This document shows, piece by piece, positions 54,540 through 63,745 of a stretch of 64,000 bases of DNA. A program made the translations under genes and the position numbers. The stretch comes from Actinobacillus sp. (GTDB lineage Bacteria > Pseudomonadota > Gammaproteobacteria > Enterobacterales > Pasteurellaceae), in contig JAHHQX010000009.1 of the NCBI GenBank assembly GCA_020026155.1, positions 27,781-91,780 of the forward strand. The letters are read 5' to 3'. The notes under the pieces were generated by a model. That model was not told where the DNA came from. It did not search any database and saw only the letters and a list, made by a program, of their open reading frames with translations. Position 1 is the first letter of the stretch, and the number at the start of each line of letters is the position of its first letter.

Positions 54540-56482
54540 TCCTCGTTGCGGGTGCTGAAGAGTGGCTCGATGCCCAATTCAGCACCCAATTTACTTCCAA
54601 CCTCAGCCAATCTTTAGCGATCTTTTGCCATGATACGCAGGCTGGTCTGCCCCATTTAAATGCGGATATCTTCCCATTTTCCAAAGCTAAAAATGCCCTT
54701 GGTCAAGAATGGCAGACGATCTTATTTGATTGCCGAAAGGCATTGCATTTAGAGGCACTCGCTATTGCCAGTGGCACACTGCTCGCAGGTGGAACACTTT
54801 ATCTTTGGATCAATGATTGGGAAAGTTTTCAATCGGAAAGAGATCTCGATAGTCTTCGTTGGGCTGACGGAATAATTCAATCATGCCCCCATTTTCGGAA
54901 AATTTTTCAAGATACTGTTAAAAATGCAGGTTTCCCGCTGTTCACTCAGCCACAGGCTATCCCCTTTTATCCTGTGCAAAGTGCTGATATTGAACCACTT
55001 CCCCTTGGTCCAACAGTAGAACAAGAAGGGCTTTTAAATAAAATTAAAACGCATCCCATGCAACGCTTTATCCTCACCGCCAAACGAGGACGTGGCAAAT
55101 CGGCTCTAGCAGGATTTTTGGCAGAGTTATTATTAAAAGAAGATCCACAGCAACTATTGCTTACGGCAGCAAATAAAAAGGCGGTTCAAAAACTTCAGCA
55201 ATTTTGCCATCTGCCGATCCCTTTTTGTGCGCCAGATGCCTTACTAGAAAATTTAGATGCCATTCGCCAACAAAGAAAATGGCTTTTTATTGATGAAGCC
55301 GCCATGTTACCGCTTCCTATGTTGCAAACCCTTTGCTCGGCATTTGAAAAAGTATTATGCACAACGACCATTGAAAGCTACGAGGGGACGGGGCAAGGTT
55401 TTAGCCTAAAATTCATGCAGAGTACGGCAAAAAATTTTCATGCACTTAGTTTAGATACGCCACTGCGTTGGCAACAGAATGATCCTATTGAAAAATTTAT
55501 TGAGGATTTACTTCTTGTCGCACCAAATTCACTTAATAAACCGCAAAATTCCAATAGTACCTACCGCTTTTTACGCCAAGTACAATTAGATAAAAACACT
55601 GATCTTACTGATTTTTATCAATTACTAAAATTAGCGCATTATCGTACCACTCCCCTCGATTTACGCCGTTTACTCGACGCACCACGCCAGCAATTTTTTG
55701 CCGGTTATGATGAAGGAAACCGTTTACAAAGTGGTATTTGGGGTTTGGAAGAAGGTGATATGCACGATGAAGCGTTACTAGTCGCTATTCGCCGTGGAGA
55801 ACGTCGTCCAAATGGAAATTTAGTCGCCCAATTACTGCTCCAAAATCATCTTGATTTACGCGCGGGGCAACTGCGTTCTGTACGCATCTCGCGCATCGCA
55901 GTCCATCCTGCGCTACAGAATCAAGGTCTTGGACAAAAATTGTTAACAGCGTTCCAGCAACAATTACTTGAAAAAGGTAATATTGATTATCTTTCAGTCA
56001 GTTTTGGATATGATGAGAAGCTCGCGTATTTCTGGCATAAAGCAGGCTTTCAGCTTGTCTATCTCAGTCACCAACAAACTGCATCCAGTGGCTGTTATTC
56101 CGCGGTTGGGGTGTTGCCTCTTACTCCGGCTGGGGAAGCATTTTGTAAAAGTCTTATCAATAATTTTCAGCGGAATTTTGCTTTATCGCATTACCCTTTG
56201 GAAAATCAACTTAGACGGAGCCAATCTGAAGATTTAGTGCTTTCAAAAAAACACATGGCGTTAACTGATATTGATAAAACTGCCCTTGCTGATTTTGCTT
56301 ACGCACATCGCCCTTTTATCACGAGCTTGCCGGCACTAATACGGTTGTTAAAACAATATCCACAACATTTGCCATTAGTGAAGGACTTTCTTCATGACAA
56401 AAAATCTTATTTAAAACCGTCGGCACGCCAATGGCTTAAACAATGTCGCCAAGACGTAGCTTTGATTTTAAATGATTTCTAA
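54521..56482 (+). CDS. tmcA: tRNA(Met) cytidine acetyltransferase
   Basis: Makes N4-acetylcytidine at the wobble base of elongator tRNA-Met using acetyl-CoA and ATP. The 653-residue product has a Rossmann-like N-terminus, an RNA-helicase-like ATPase (LTAKRGRGKSALAGFLAELL Walker A; WLFIDEAAMLPLP Walker B) and a GNAT domain (SRIAVHPALQNQGLGQKLL). The start lies inside ybeY. A copy of the dispersed motif is embedded at 54882-54911, coding the HFRKIFQ region. Confidence 0.96.
   Translation: MQPRRLILVAGAEEWLDAQFSTQFTSNLSQSLAIFCHDTQAGLPHLNADIFPFSKAKNALGQEWQTILFDCRKALHLEALAIASGTLLAGGTLYLWINDWESFQSERDLDSLRWADGIIQSCPHFRKIFQDTVKNAGFPLFTQPQAIPFYPVQSADIEPLPLGPTVEQEGLLNKIKTHPMQRFILTAKRGRGKSALAGFLAELLLKEDPQQLLLTAANKKAVQKLQQFCHLPIPFCAPDALLENLDAIRQQRKWLFIDEAAMLPLPMLQTLCSAFEKVLCTTTIESYEGTGQGFSLKFMQSTAKNFHALSLDTPLRWQQNDPIEKFIEDLLLVAPNSLNKPQNSNSTYRFLRQVQLDKNTDLTDFYQLLKLAHYRTTPLDLRRLLDAPRQQFFAGYDEGNRLQSGIWGLEEGDMHDEALLVAIRRGERRPNGNLVAQLLLQNHLDLRAGQLRSVRISRIAVHPALQNQGLGQKLLTAFQQQLLEKGNIDYLSVSFGYDEKLAYFWHKAGFQLVYLSHQQTASSGCYSAVGVLPLTPAGEAFCKSLINNFQRNFALSHYPLENQLRRSQSEDLVLSKKHMALTDIDKTALADFAYAHRPFITSLPALIRLLKQYPQHLPLVKDFLHDKKSYLKPSARQWLKQCRQDVALILNDF
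54882..54911 (+). repeat. Dispersed motif copy inside tmcA
   Basis: CATGCCCCCATTTTCGG, then AAAATTTTTCAAG. Core and A/T tract both match the consensus, yet the bases are coding (CPHFRKIFQ). Intragenic location argues that the sequence itself can be tolerated and possibly selected outside terminators. Confidence 0.65.
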
Positions 56483-56489
56483 AATGGTA

Positions 56490-56510
56490 ACGCCCCGAAA
56501 ATCGGGGCGT
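56490..56510. repeat. Compact dispersed-motif palindrome; bidirectional terminator
   Basis: ACGCCCCGA-AAA-TCGGGGCGT, arms of nine bases with a 3-base centre and without the A/T spacer. It lies between convergent tmcA and the Dps gene and may be a collapsed version of the inverted pair. Confidence 0.85.
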
Positions 56511-56542
56511 ACCGTACGTCTCTTAATTTCTTTTATATCGGA

Positions 56543-57001
56543 TTAGCAACATTTGGTATCTGGCTGTTTCATCGCTTTTAAGAACCAAAGTTGTTTTTGG
56601 AAATGACTTACATAGCCTTCAAATAGTGCCTGAACTTGGAAATCATCATTTGCACAGGCATCATTACGAATATCTGTCGCAGCTGCCAACATGAGTTCTG
56701 CATCAGCTTCCAACATACAAAGAACTTCACAGCAACTATAGGCTTTAGTTGGCGTTTCTTGCATCGTAGCAACGGCTAAATATTCTTTCATTGTGGCTAA
56801 TGGCATTTCACCGCGCATTTTTAAAATTTCTGCCACTTCATCAAAATTTTCAAATGCTTGAGTGTACACTTCTTCTGTGTGGTGATGTAAAGCCACAAAC
56901 ATAGAACCTTGCACATTCCAATGGTAATTATGTAATTTCACGGTCCATACCATGAGGTTAGCAAGATAAGTGTTTAATTTTGTTGTACATACATTAGACA
57001 T
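56543..57001 (-). CDS. Dps-family ferritin-like protein
   Basis: Small ferritin-like protein storing iron and protecting DNA from oxidants. The start at 57001 (MSNVCTTKLNTYLANLMVW) follows GGAGATA; a 159-residue reading from 57022 overlaps the upstream gene and lacks support. The 152-residue product has the inter-subunit ferroxidase ligands (LHNYHWNVQGSMFVALHHH and NFDEVAEILKMRGE). It is unusually Cys-rich for Dps, with a CC pair in the middle and a CC C-terminus (TKCC). It lies ten bases behind the DUF302 gene. Confidence 0.88.
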   Translation of the reverse strand: MSNVCTTKLNTYLANLMVWTVKLHNYHWNVQGSMFVALHHHTEEVYTQAFENFDEVAEILKMRGEMPLATMKEYLAVATMQETPTKAYSCCEVLCMLEADAELMLAAATDIRNDACANDDFQVQALFEGYVSHFQKQLWFLKAMKQPDTKCC

Positions 57002-57011
57002 AAATATCTCC

Positions 57012-57587
57012 TTATTGAGCAATGGTTTTCGTGATGAGCATTTCTGCTTTAATGAGGTTATTCACCACATCTTGTTGAGTTAATTTACTCTCTTTCACAA
57101 GCGACTGGGTGCTATTAAAACTTACCTTAACGCCATATTCAGTTTGCGTCACTACCACTTTTAGTGGCAATTTTAAGGCGAAGAATGGGGTTTGTGCCAT
57201 TTGGGATTGGAGCCGTCCAAACATTAACGTTACGGAACGCTCTATGCCTTTCTCTTTTTTATCTATCGGATTCTCAATTTTTTTAGAAAGTGGTAACCGT
57301 TTTTCGGCAAAGGCTTTCTCTAAGCGCGTAATGGTCGTATTAAAGTCATATTTGCTACAAAGCATATTGGCCACAGAGGCTTCACCTTGTTGAGTGACTT
57401 TATCGCCTTGAGTGACTGATTCAATATAACTTGAACTGAAGCTTGAAACATAGAAATTAGTAGAATTAGCCGGCTCGGACACACTGGCAATGTGGGACGG
57501 GCTTGATACCATTTTGGGCGCTTCCGCAAAAGCATGGGCACTTAGAAAAAGTGCGATGAAAGGCAAATAAAATCTGGTTTTTAACAT
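57012..57587 (-). CDS. Exported DUF302 protein
   Basis: A 191-residue protein with signal peptide (LPFIALFLSAHAFA) and a DUF302 domain covering about 80-185: YDFNTTITRLEKAFAEKRLP, TLMFGRLQSQMAQTPFFALK and LPLKVVVTQTEYGVKVSFNS match the family pattern. DUF302 proteins are of unknown function and often stand near redox or metal genes. GGGGAG gives a strong ribosome site. Co-oriented and ten bases from the Dps gene, so the two are probably co-expressed. Confidence 0.82.
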   Translation of the reverse strand: MLKTRFYLPFIALFLSAHAFAEAPKMVSSPSHIASVSEPANSTNFYVSSFSSSYIESVTQGDKVTQQGEASVANMLCSKYDFNTTITRLEKAFAEKRLPLSKKIENPIDKKEKGIERSVTLMFGRLQSQMAQTPFFALKLPLKVVVTQTEYGVKVSFNSTQSLVKESKLTQQDVVNNLIKAEMLITKTIAQ

Positions 57588-57760
57588 AACGACTCCCCTT
57601 AATTTTTGAACATTTCGTTCATTAAGTTTTACCTTACTGGTTAAAATCTACCACATTTAAAAAAATTAGCTACAATTTCTATAATAGGTGAAGCTTAAAA
57701 TAAAAAATCTTAAAATAATGGGGATAGTTATAATATTTTCGTTAATTCTTTATAAATTTT

Positions 57761-57800
57761 ACGCCCCAAAAATCATAAATTTTTTCGATTTTTGAGGCGT
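57761..57800. repeat. Dispersed-motif inverted pair behind recC
   Basis: ACGCCCCAAAAATC and GATTTTTGAGGCGT flank a short A/T centre (ATAAATTTTTTC). T-rich on both sides; it probably terminates the comN-recC operon. Confidence 0.85.
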
Positions 57801-57805
57801 CTTTT

Positions 57806-60800
57806 TTATTTTTCTATCAATTTTTTTGCATTCTGTGCAAGCAACATGAACCATTTTTGATAAGTCAAAAATATCTCTTCTGCTTTCGATTCTAAATAAG
57901 ACTCAAAATCTTGTTGACTGGCGAGGCGTTTCCAGTAAGCGTCTACTCGCCAATTTTCATCTTGTGCAAGCGTATCTTTAATGAAATTAAGAATAAATTC
58001 TGGGTCGACATTTTCATTTTTAAATATCGCTTTAAGGAAATCCAAAAGCCCTTTTGAAGGTAATAGAAAAATCTGCGTTTGTGCAAGAATAAAGTCGTCA
58101 ATATACCCGCGTAATTGTGTTCGCGCCATTTCGCGTGTTAAATATTTACCCAACTCCCATGCACTGTCATTTCCAATATAGTAACTCGGTAAATATGCCA
58201 TTTTATCACTACCACTTGCCCATAAAAAAAGTGTATAAAGCCATGTGCTAATAAGATCTTTCTCATTAACTTTTGCTAATCTAAAATGGATAATTTGTTG
58301 TTTATTTCGGTATAAATGCCCAATATTACCTTGGAGTTTCACCCCGATATCGGGAAAGTCACATTGACGCCACTCACTTTCTTCTTGAGGTATTTGACCA
58401 TTTTCATGAGGAAGATATTGCATTAATTGCTCACGAAATTCGGCTAATTTTTCAAAAAATTTCCTCGCTTCGATCTCTGCAAATTTTGCACGCGGGAGAA
58501 TTCCCTTCAATTCCCATTTTTGCCATTCTTGAGTAAATTCATCAGGTGTATGCTGCAAAAGCTGGTTATTGATAAGATAACTTTGTAAATTGTCTAATTG
58601 AAAATTTTCTCGATCTTCAATGGTTTCTAACTCTTGACGGAAATAAACTCCAAGTTGTTTTTCAAAACAATAGCGTACAGGATTGACAATAAAACCAATT
58701 AAATCCTCAATTTCTATCGTTTCAATAACATTTTTTGAAGAAAGTGGTGCAATAAAACGTTGCCCTTCACTGCCATATTCCCCCTTTGCCATAAGCAACC
58801 ATTTTCGCGCGAACGAGGGCGATTTTCCCATAAAATTTTGAGCCGAAAAGGCATTTAATGCGTGCTGCTTCCAAAGATAATGTTGGATTTCATCTGTATC
58901 GCCATCAGTATTTTCTTTAAGATAATCCATTAATTGATTTACCAATACCGATGGTTCTTTTACTGTATCATCATTCACTGATCGCCCAACATAACTGATA
59001 TAAAAGTACTGTTGTGCGGAAAGCAACGCTTCCAAGAATAAATAGCGATCATCATCGCGGCGGAAACGATCACCTTTTTGGTGATGAAATTGCATTAAGT
59101 CAAAACTATTTGGATCTTGGATCCGTGGGTAATCGCTATCGTTCATCCCGAGTAAGCAGACTACTTTAAATGGGATCGATCGCATTGGTAATAGAGTACA
59201 AAAATTCATTTTGCCGAGTGTAAAGCGATAACTATTTTGATGTTCTTGCAAACGTTCTTGTAAACTTTGCGTAATCACTTCGCTATCAATCGGTAAAGGA
59301 TAATCTCCTTTTTCGACATTTTCCTGTAATTTATCAATCGCCTCTTTGAGATAACACCAAATCTGGTTCTGCTGATTCGCATCAAAAAAGCGAGTAATTA
59401 ATTCGGTTAAGCTTTCATGCCACACGCTGATAATTTGTGGCTCACGGAGAATACGTTGCCATGCCCATAGTGCCTCAATAAATTCAACCAATTTCCCAGC
59501 GAGTTGTCCTTGTAAGCCCGAGGTTCCATCTAAAGCTAAACTATCTTGCCAAATCCCATTTTCTTCACGCAAACTGTAACCCAATAAAATACGCTCTAAG
59601 CCCGCTTGCCATGCATTGTAATTCTTCAGGGCTGTTTCTGCGCTCGTTTCATGATTGGTGACGGGTTCTTTTTCTAATCCAAAACGAATACCCGCTGTTT
59701 TCACCCAATTTCGGATAAGCTCTAAGTCTTGTAATTCAATCTCAAACCGCTGGCGAATCATCGGAATATCTAAAAATTCCAGAACATCTTCAGCACTAAA
59801 TTGACTATTTTTCAACTGGAGTAATTTTAAGAAACTTGCCACTAGCACATCACTTTCTGTCAATTTATTATCTGAAATGGCGAATGGTATATAAGGTTCG
59901 CTTTGCCCGAATACCGCTTGAATATACGGCGTATAACTATCAATATTCGCCACCATCACCACCACATCTTTTGGCTCAATATCAGGATGAGCATTAAAAA
60001 GGTGTAATAAATAATCCTGCAACACTTCCACCTCACGCATTGGGCTATAGCATGAATGGATTGTTAAAGATTGATCATCTTGGTTAAATTGCAAACTTCC
60101 CTTTTGAGAGGGGGTAAAATCTAAAATACGTTGCTGGATTTGATTTAATAACGTGCCTCCGTGGCTTTCTACATAAGCCTCAATCTCGTGGACGGGAACG
60201 GTATCTTGTGAAGCAAGTTCAGTAAGCAAATATAAAAAATCACGCCCCATTTTTCCCCATGCTGCAAGCAAAGGATGCCCAACTGCAAGTTCTTCCGCAT
60301 AACTGGTCGTCATATGCGGTTGCTGAGCGATATTTTGTTGTTGCGTTTCTGAAATCCAAGGTGCCTGTGGATAACTTTCTAAAGGCTGTTGATGAAGATA
60401 ATGTAGACGTTGTCGTAATTGATCTTTTTTCCAGATCTTCGGATCTAATACATCTCCCCAATATTCCTTACAACCACTGGTAAAAAATAAATGGATCTCA
60501 CAATATTGACTTAATGCCTGTAACGTTTCTAAATGAGTGCGCGGTAATGCCGAGATCCCAAAGATAAATAAACGCTCAGATAAATTTTTTGGCGCTTGCT
60601 GACTTAAAAATTCGAGAAATTGATGATGTAAACTCGCACGGTGGTGTACTTGGGTACTTTGTGTTTCAGCTTTAATATCATCCACAATCGCTCGCCACAA
60701 AATCCCTTGCCATGCAATATCCTGTTGAATTTGGGTAGCAAGATGTGGTGCTTTTTCTTGGACATAACGTAGAATTTCTTGTGAGATCTCGTCATCTCGT

Positions 60801-61261
60801 TTTTCTTCCCAAGCGTTAATCCAATGAGGACGATACACAAGATATTGGTCGAACAGATCGGCGATTTTATAAGAAAGTTGATAACATTTCTGTTGTGCCA
60901 TTTCCTGCGAAGTGGCGAGATAATAACGTAACGGAGAAAATTCAGGCGTATCTAAATAGTGAGGTAACAAACGCATTAACCGCCATACTAAACTATCTTT
61001 CTTAAAAAGGCTTTGTTCCTCAACATTCGGCAGGTTATCAACATAAAGTTGCCAAATAAAACTTGCAGGCATAGGGTAAGCAATATTACTCGCAATTCCC
61101 ATACTCTCCGCTATTTGCCAATTTAACCACTGCTCCATCCCTGGACTTTGTACTAAAATCGTTTCCTTTTGGAACGGATTTGTTAAAGGACGAGATTGAA
61201 TTAAATGTAATAAAATATCTTTTTGCGTTTCGAGTAGGTTGGAATAGTAAATGTAAAACAC
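57806..61261 (-). CDS. recC: Exodeoxyribonuclease V subunit RecC
   Basis: Chi-recognising subunit of RecBCD. The 1151-residue product is slightly longer than in E. coli. It begins MFYIYYSNLLETQKDILLHL, has the degenerate helicase folds of RecC (SPGMEQWLNWQIAESMGIAS, LLGMNDSDYPR, SYVGRSVNDD) and a C-terminal nuclease-like domain. It lies 24 bases behind comQ; the comN-O-P-Q-recC order is as in H. influenzae, so recombination and uptake genes share an operon. A partial motif copy lies at 60241-60258. Confidence 0.96.
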   Translation of the reverse strand: MFYIYYSNLLETQKDILLHLIQSRPLTNPFQKETILVQSPGMEQWLNWQIAESMGIASNIAYPMPASFIWQLYVDNLPNVEEQSLFKKDSLVWRLMRLLPHYLDTPEFSPLRYYLATSQEMAQQKCYQLSYKIADLFDQYLVYRPHWINAWEEKRDDEISQEILRYVQEKAPHLATQIQQDIAWQGILWRAIVDDIKAETQSTQVHHRASLHHQFLEFLSQQAPKNLSERLFIFGISALPRTHLETLQALSQYCEIHLFFTSGCKEYWGDVLDPKIWKKDQLRQRLHYLHQQPLESYPQAPWISETQQQNIAQQPHMTTSYAEELAVGHPLLAAWGKMGRDFLYLLTELASQDTVPVHEIEAYVESHGGTLLNQIQQRILDFTPSQKGSLQFNQDDQSLTIHSCYSPMREVEVLQDYLLHLFNAHPDIEPKDVVVMVANIDSYTPYIQAVFGQSEPYIPFAISDNKLTESDVLVASFLKLLQLKNSQFSAEDVLEFLDIPMIRQRFEIELQDLELIRNWVKTAGIRFGLEKEPVTNHETSAETALKNYNAWQAGLERILLGYSLREENGIWQDSLALDGTSGLQGQLAGKLVEFIEALWAWQRILREPQIISVWHESLTELITRFFDANQQNQIWCYLKEAIDKLQENVEKGDYPLPIDSEVITQSLQERLQEHQNSYRFTLGKMNFCTLLPMRSIPFKVVCLLGMNDSDYPRIQDPNSFDLMQFHHQKGDRFRRDDDRYLFLEALLSAQQYFYISYVGRSVNDDTVKEPSVLVNQLMDYLKENTDGDTDEIQHYLWKQHALNAFSAQNFMGKSPSFARKWLLMAKGEYGSEGQRFIAPLSSKNVIETIEIEDLIGFIVNPVRYCFEKQLGVYFRQELETIEDRENFQLDNLQSYLINNQLLQHTPDEFTQEWQKWELKGILPRAKFAEIEARKFFEKLAEFREQLMQYLPHENGQIPQEESEWRQCDFPDIGVKLQGNIGHLYRNKQQIIHFRLAKVNEKDLISTWLYTLFLWASGSDKMAYLPSYYIGNDSAWELGKYLTREMARTQLRGYIDDFILAQTQIFLLPSKGLLDFLKAIFKNENVDPEFILNFIKDTLAQDENWRVDAYWKRLASQQDFESYLESKAEEIFLTYQKWFMLLAQNAKKLIEK
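60241..60258 (+). repeat. Partial dispersed motif inside recC
   Basis: CACGCCCCATTTTTCC matches the core well, but the downstream A/T tract is missing. Coding in recC; may be chance. Confidence 0.35.
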
Positions 61262-61285
61262 CCGCGAGCCCTCATAAAATGTTGA

Positions 61286-61576
61286 TCATCTTATTTTAGC
61301 ACGAACCTTTACATCCCCATTATCACATTGAATAAAAAAACGTCGTTGATTTTGGTAGACTTCCTGTTCACACTCTAAATGCAACCACTGTCGCTGGTGT
61401 TGATTATCAATAATTCGCTGAATTTGTACCTGTTGGAAAATCGTTTTTGCTTGCCGAGCTTGTTGAGTTTGCCATTTGAAAAAAATAATAGATACAAGGC
61501 TAAAACTCATTAATGTCACCAATACGCCCAAAAGCGAAATCCCACGCGATATTTTAATAGGTGTATTGATAATCAT
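61286..61576 (-). CDS. comQ: Competence pseudopilin-like protein ComQ
   Basis: A 96-residue protein with a prepilin-like N-terminus (KISRGISLLGVLVTLMS): Gly at -1 and a hydrophobic helix, but no Glu at +5. Position as fourth gene before recC matches comQ of H. influenzae, one of four minor pilins needed for DNA uptake. It overlaps comP by 23 bases. The small soluble part has two Cys (HLECEQE and IQCDNGD). Confidence 0.85.
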   Translation of the reverse strand: MIINTPIKISRGISLLGVLVTLMSFSLVSIIFFKWQTQQARQAKTIFQQVQIQRIIDNQHQRQWLHLECEQEVYQNQRRFFIQCDNGDVKVRAKIR

Positions 61577-62309
61577 ACCAACTCCCTTTCTGCCACGCCC
61601 ATTTACCTAATTGATGTAATAAAATCGGTATGTTTTTGTCATACACCAAGCGGATTTTATCTTTACACCGTGAGGTGATTTTAGTTGTACATCGTTGTGT
61701 GTCTTCTACCCATGCCCCATAGCGATTGCGCTGTAAGCCGTAAAGTTGTCCTTGCGTGATAATCATCCCTCGCAGAGTCCCTTTTCCGCGAATATGTAAA
61801 TTCCCTTTAGCGAGGATAAGGGCATACACCGTGCCTTGCACCACAATTTCATTTTCAGCTTTATCCAGATAATAAACAGACAACGGCATCTTTTTCGTTA
61901 AGACTAGTGGTTGTACGTAGGGGAAAATATGCAACTCGGTCAATAAATCTTCATGAACGTAGTCGTGCCATTGCTCCAATAAAAGATTTTTCTTCGGGAC
62001 AGCTCCCAATAAAGGGAAATAACGACAAAAGCTCCCAAATTGTAATTTTGCCACGCCCAGATTTTCGGAAAAATTTATGCGAAAAGGCTGATGATCGTCC
62101 CGTTTTATCTCAGCGCATTGCTGTTTCAGCTTTTGGAAATCGGTACTTTCCTGCTCCAACTTCCAGTGGCTTTGCTGAGCCTTTTTATGGTTAAAATGAA
62201 TTTTAGCATAGCGTGTTAATAACGTCTGACTTCCCCATAATGTCAGGATAGCCAGCGGAAGTAATAAAAATAAAATCGTTAAGCTAATGAAACCGTGACG
62301 TAATTGCAT
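61554..62309 (-). CDS. comP: Competence pseudopilin-like protein ComP
   Basis: A 251-residue protein. Start at 62309 (MQLRHGFISLTILFLLLPLA) is preferred because GAAAGG is well spaced; an ATG two codons earlier is too close to it. Prepilin cleavage would follow Gly6, and +5 is Thr instead of Glu. The large periplasmic part contains CAEIKR, FCRYFP and CTTKITSRCKDK. Third gene of comN-O-P-Q. A dispersed motif with full A/T extension is embedded at 62052-62081, coding the INFSENLGVAK stretch. Confidence 0.86.
   Translation of the reverse strand: MQLRHGFISLTILFLLLPLAILTLWGSQTLLTRYAKIHFNHKKAQQSHWKLEQESTDFQKLKQQCAEIKRDDHQPFRINFSENLGVAKLQFGSFCRYFPLLGAVPKKNLLLEQWHDYVHEDLLTELHIFPYVQPLVLTKKMPLSVYYLDKAENEIVVQGTVYALILAKGNLHIRGKGTLRGMIITQGQLYGLQRNRYGAWVEDTQRCTTKITSRCKDKIRLVYDKNIPILLHQLGKWAWQKGSWYDYQYTY
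62052..62081 (+). repeat. Dispersed motif copy inside comP
   Basis: CACGCCCAGATTTTCGG, then AAAAATTTATGCG. Complete match to the long form of the motif except one core base, inside coding sequence of a competence gene. Confidence 0.75.
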
Positions 62310-62319
62310 TCTCATCCTT

Positions 62320-63045
62320 TCATAAGTTAATTAGCGGGACAACGGCTTGAGTTTGATATTGAATATTGGGTTTATGGATAAGTTGCCCACTTAATTGAAT
62401 AAGCACGCCACGATTATCTGCTATTGGTTTAAAATGTAGGGATAGAATACGGATTGCATTTTTATCAAATAGGCTCTCCCACTTCCCCTGATTACATTGA
62501 TCCGCAGACATATAATTCCGACACGTTTTCTCCTCACAATAACTATCTACATCTTTCTTCTGTAGGCTTCTAGTTTGGAGCATCCCTTGATATAAACGAT
62601 AGCCAAATAATTCATTTTCAATATTCGCCATCACATTATGCCCATTACGCACACAATATGTTTTTTTGTCATCTGCATTGCCACGATTATTCTTTCCGCC
62701 TAAACAACCACTTTGATCCAAATCGTAAAAAAATAAAATACAACTTTGAGCAACCTCGCCTAATTCCGCACTAATGCGCAACGCTTTCCAAATATTTGCT
62801 TGCTGAAAATAGCTAAAATTGCTTGCCATCACGCGATCATTAGGCGCATGAAATCCTGTTCGGCGAATATCGCGTACCATTTGGTCTAAGCGACTTTCAA
62901 GGGTTTGTTGTAAATACAGATAGGAGATTTGCTGTGTATTTTGAGATTGAATTTGCGTAAAAAATTTAATTAAAACAAAGAGTAACGTAATAGAAAGCAC
63001 CATTGCGACCATTAAACTTAATAGGGTTTGTCCTCGATATAACAT
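62320..63045 (-). CDS. comO: Competence pseudopilin-like protein ComO
   Basis: A 241-residue protein. The ATG at 63045, one base behind the comN stop, gives MLYRGQTLLSLMVAMVLSIT with a short prepilin leader ending in Gly5; an in-frame ATG at 63069 would add eight residues. +5 is Ser, not Glu. The soluble part has Cys pairs (SCILFF, GCLGGKNN, TYCVRN, CEEKTCRNYM) compatible with disulfides. Corresponds to comO of the H. influenzae competence pilus cluster. Confidence 0.86.
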   Translation of the reverse strand: MLYRGQTLLSLMVAMVLSITLLFVLIKFFTQIQSQNTQQISYLYLQQTLESRLDQMVRDIRRTGFHAPNDRVMASNFSYFQQANIWKALRISAELGEVAQSCILFFYDLDQSGCLGGKNNRGNADDKKTYCVRNGHNVMANIENELFGYRLYQGMLQTRSLQKKDVDSYCEEKTCRNYMSADQCNQGKWESLFDKNAIRILSLHFKPIADNRGVLIQLSGQLIHKPNIQYQTQAVVPLINL

Positions 63046-63046
63046 C

Positions 63047-63553
63047 TCAACATTTACCTTTTTCAACACGCATCGTTAAACGATCATTAAAAATAAATTT
63101 CTGGCATTGTTGTTTCAAAGCGAGAGCAAAATGATTGGATTTACTGCGCCCACGAAGCCCATTGAATAGTGTAATTAAATAAAAAGCATCGTTTTTAGGA
63201 ATAATTAACTCGCCATTTTCAAACGGCGTATAGATAAGGAAATCTTTACACTCCGCCCCCGAACAATGACAAGTCGTAGGTATCCACGAAGATTGGCTAG
63301 GCTTCGCTAACAGGCACCAGTCCTTGGCATATTGCCCTTTATATCCCCAGAGTTCCCATTTATTTTGATAATCCACAGCTTGCTGTTTAATTTGTGCAAT
63401 AAAAGCGCTCACTTGTTGGCTTTCACGCATGAGATGAGCGTTGTCATCAAAATTTTTCCACATAGAAAGACCGATAAAGCTTAATCCACTCATTAGCGAA
63501 AGGACAATTAATAACTCTAACGTTGAGAATGCAGATTTAATTGAAAAAGGCAT
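63047..63553 (-). CDS. comN: Competence pseudopilin-like protein ComN
   Basis: A 168-residue protein with the prepilin motif KSAFSTLELLIVLSLMSG: Glu at +5 present, but Ala instead of Gly at -1. The C-terminal domain carries several Cys (DWCLLAK, TTCHCSGAEC). First gene of the comN-O-P-Q-recC operon, whose products prime or cap the type IV DNA-uptake pilus. A CRP-S site lies about 80 bases upstream. Confidence 0.86.
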   Translation of the reverse strand: MPFSIKSAFSTLELLIVLSLMSGLSFIGLSMWKNFDDNAHLMRESQQVSAFIAQIKQQAVDYQNKWELWGYKGQYAKDWCLLAKPSQSSWIPTTCHCSGAECKDFLIYTPFENGELIIPKNDAFYLITLFNGLRGRSKSNHFALALKQQCQKFIFNDRLTMRVEKGKC

Positions 63554-63631
63554 ATAAAAAATTAAATTGAGAAAACGAACATAGGAAGAGAATAGAAGGA
63601 AAAGGGATAATCTAGATCAAATTTGTACTAA

Positions 63632-63653
63632 ATTTGCGTGTAAGATCGCAAAA
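63632..63653 (-). promoter_or_regulatory. CRP-S (competence-type CRP) site upstream of comN
   Basis: Core TGCGT-GTAAGA-TCGCA with flanking T- and A-tracts; nine of ten core bases of the TGCGA-N6-TCGCA consensus. It lies 79 bases before the comN start, as expected for Sxy-dependent activation of the competence operon. Confidence 0.75.
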
Positions 63654-63745
63654 TTAAGATAAAAAATGCTAAAAAGTGATTATTTTAGAAATAAAAAAAA
63701 TCCTATAAAAGGATATTTACAGACAAAGGAATAATTAAGATAAGT

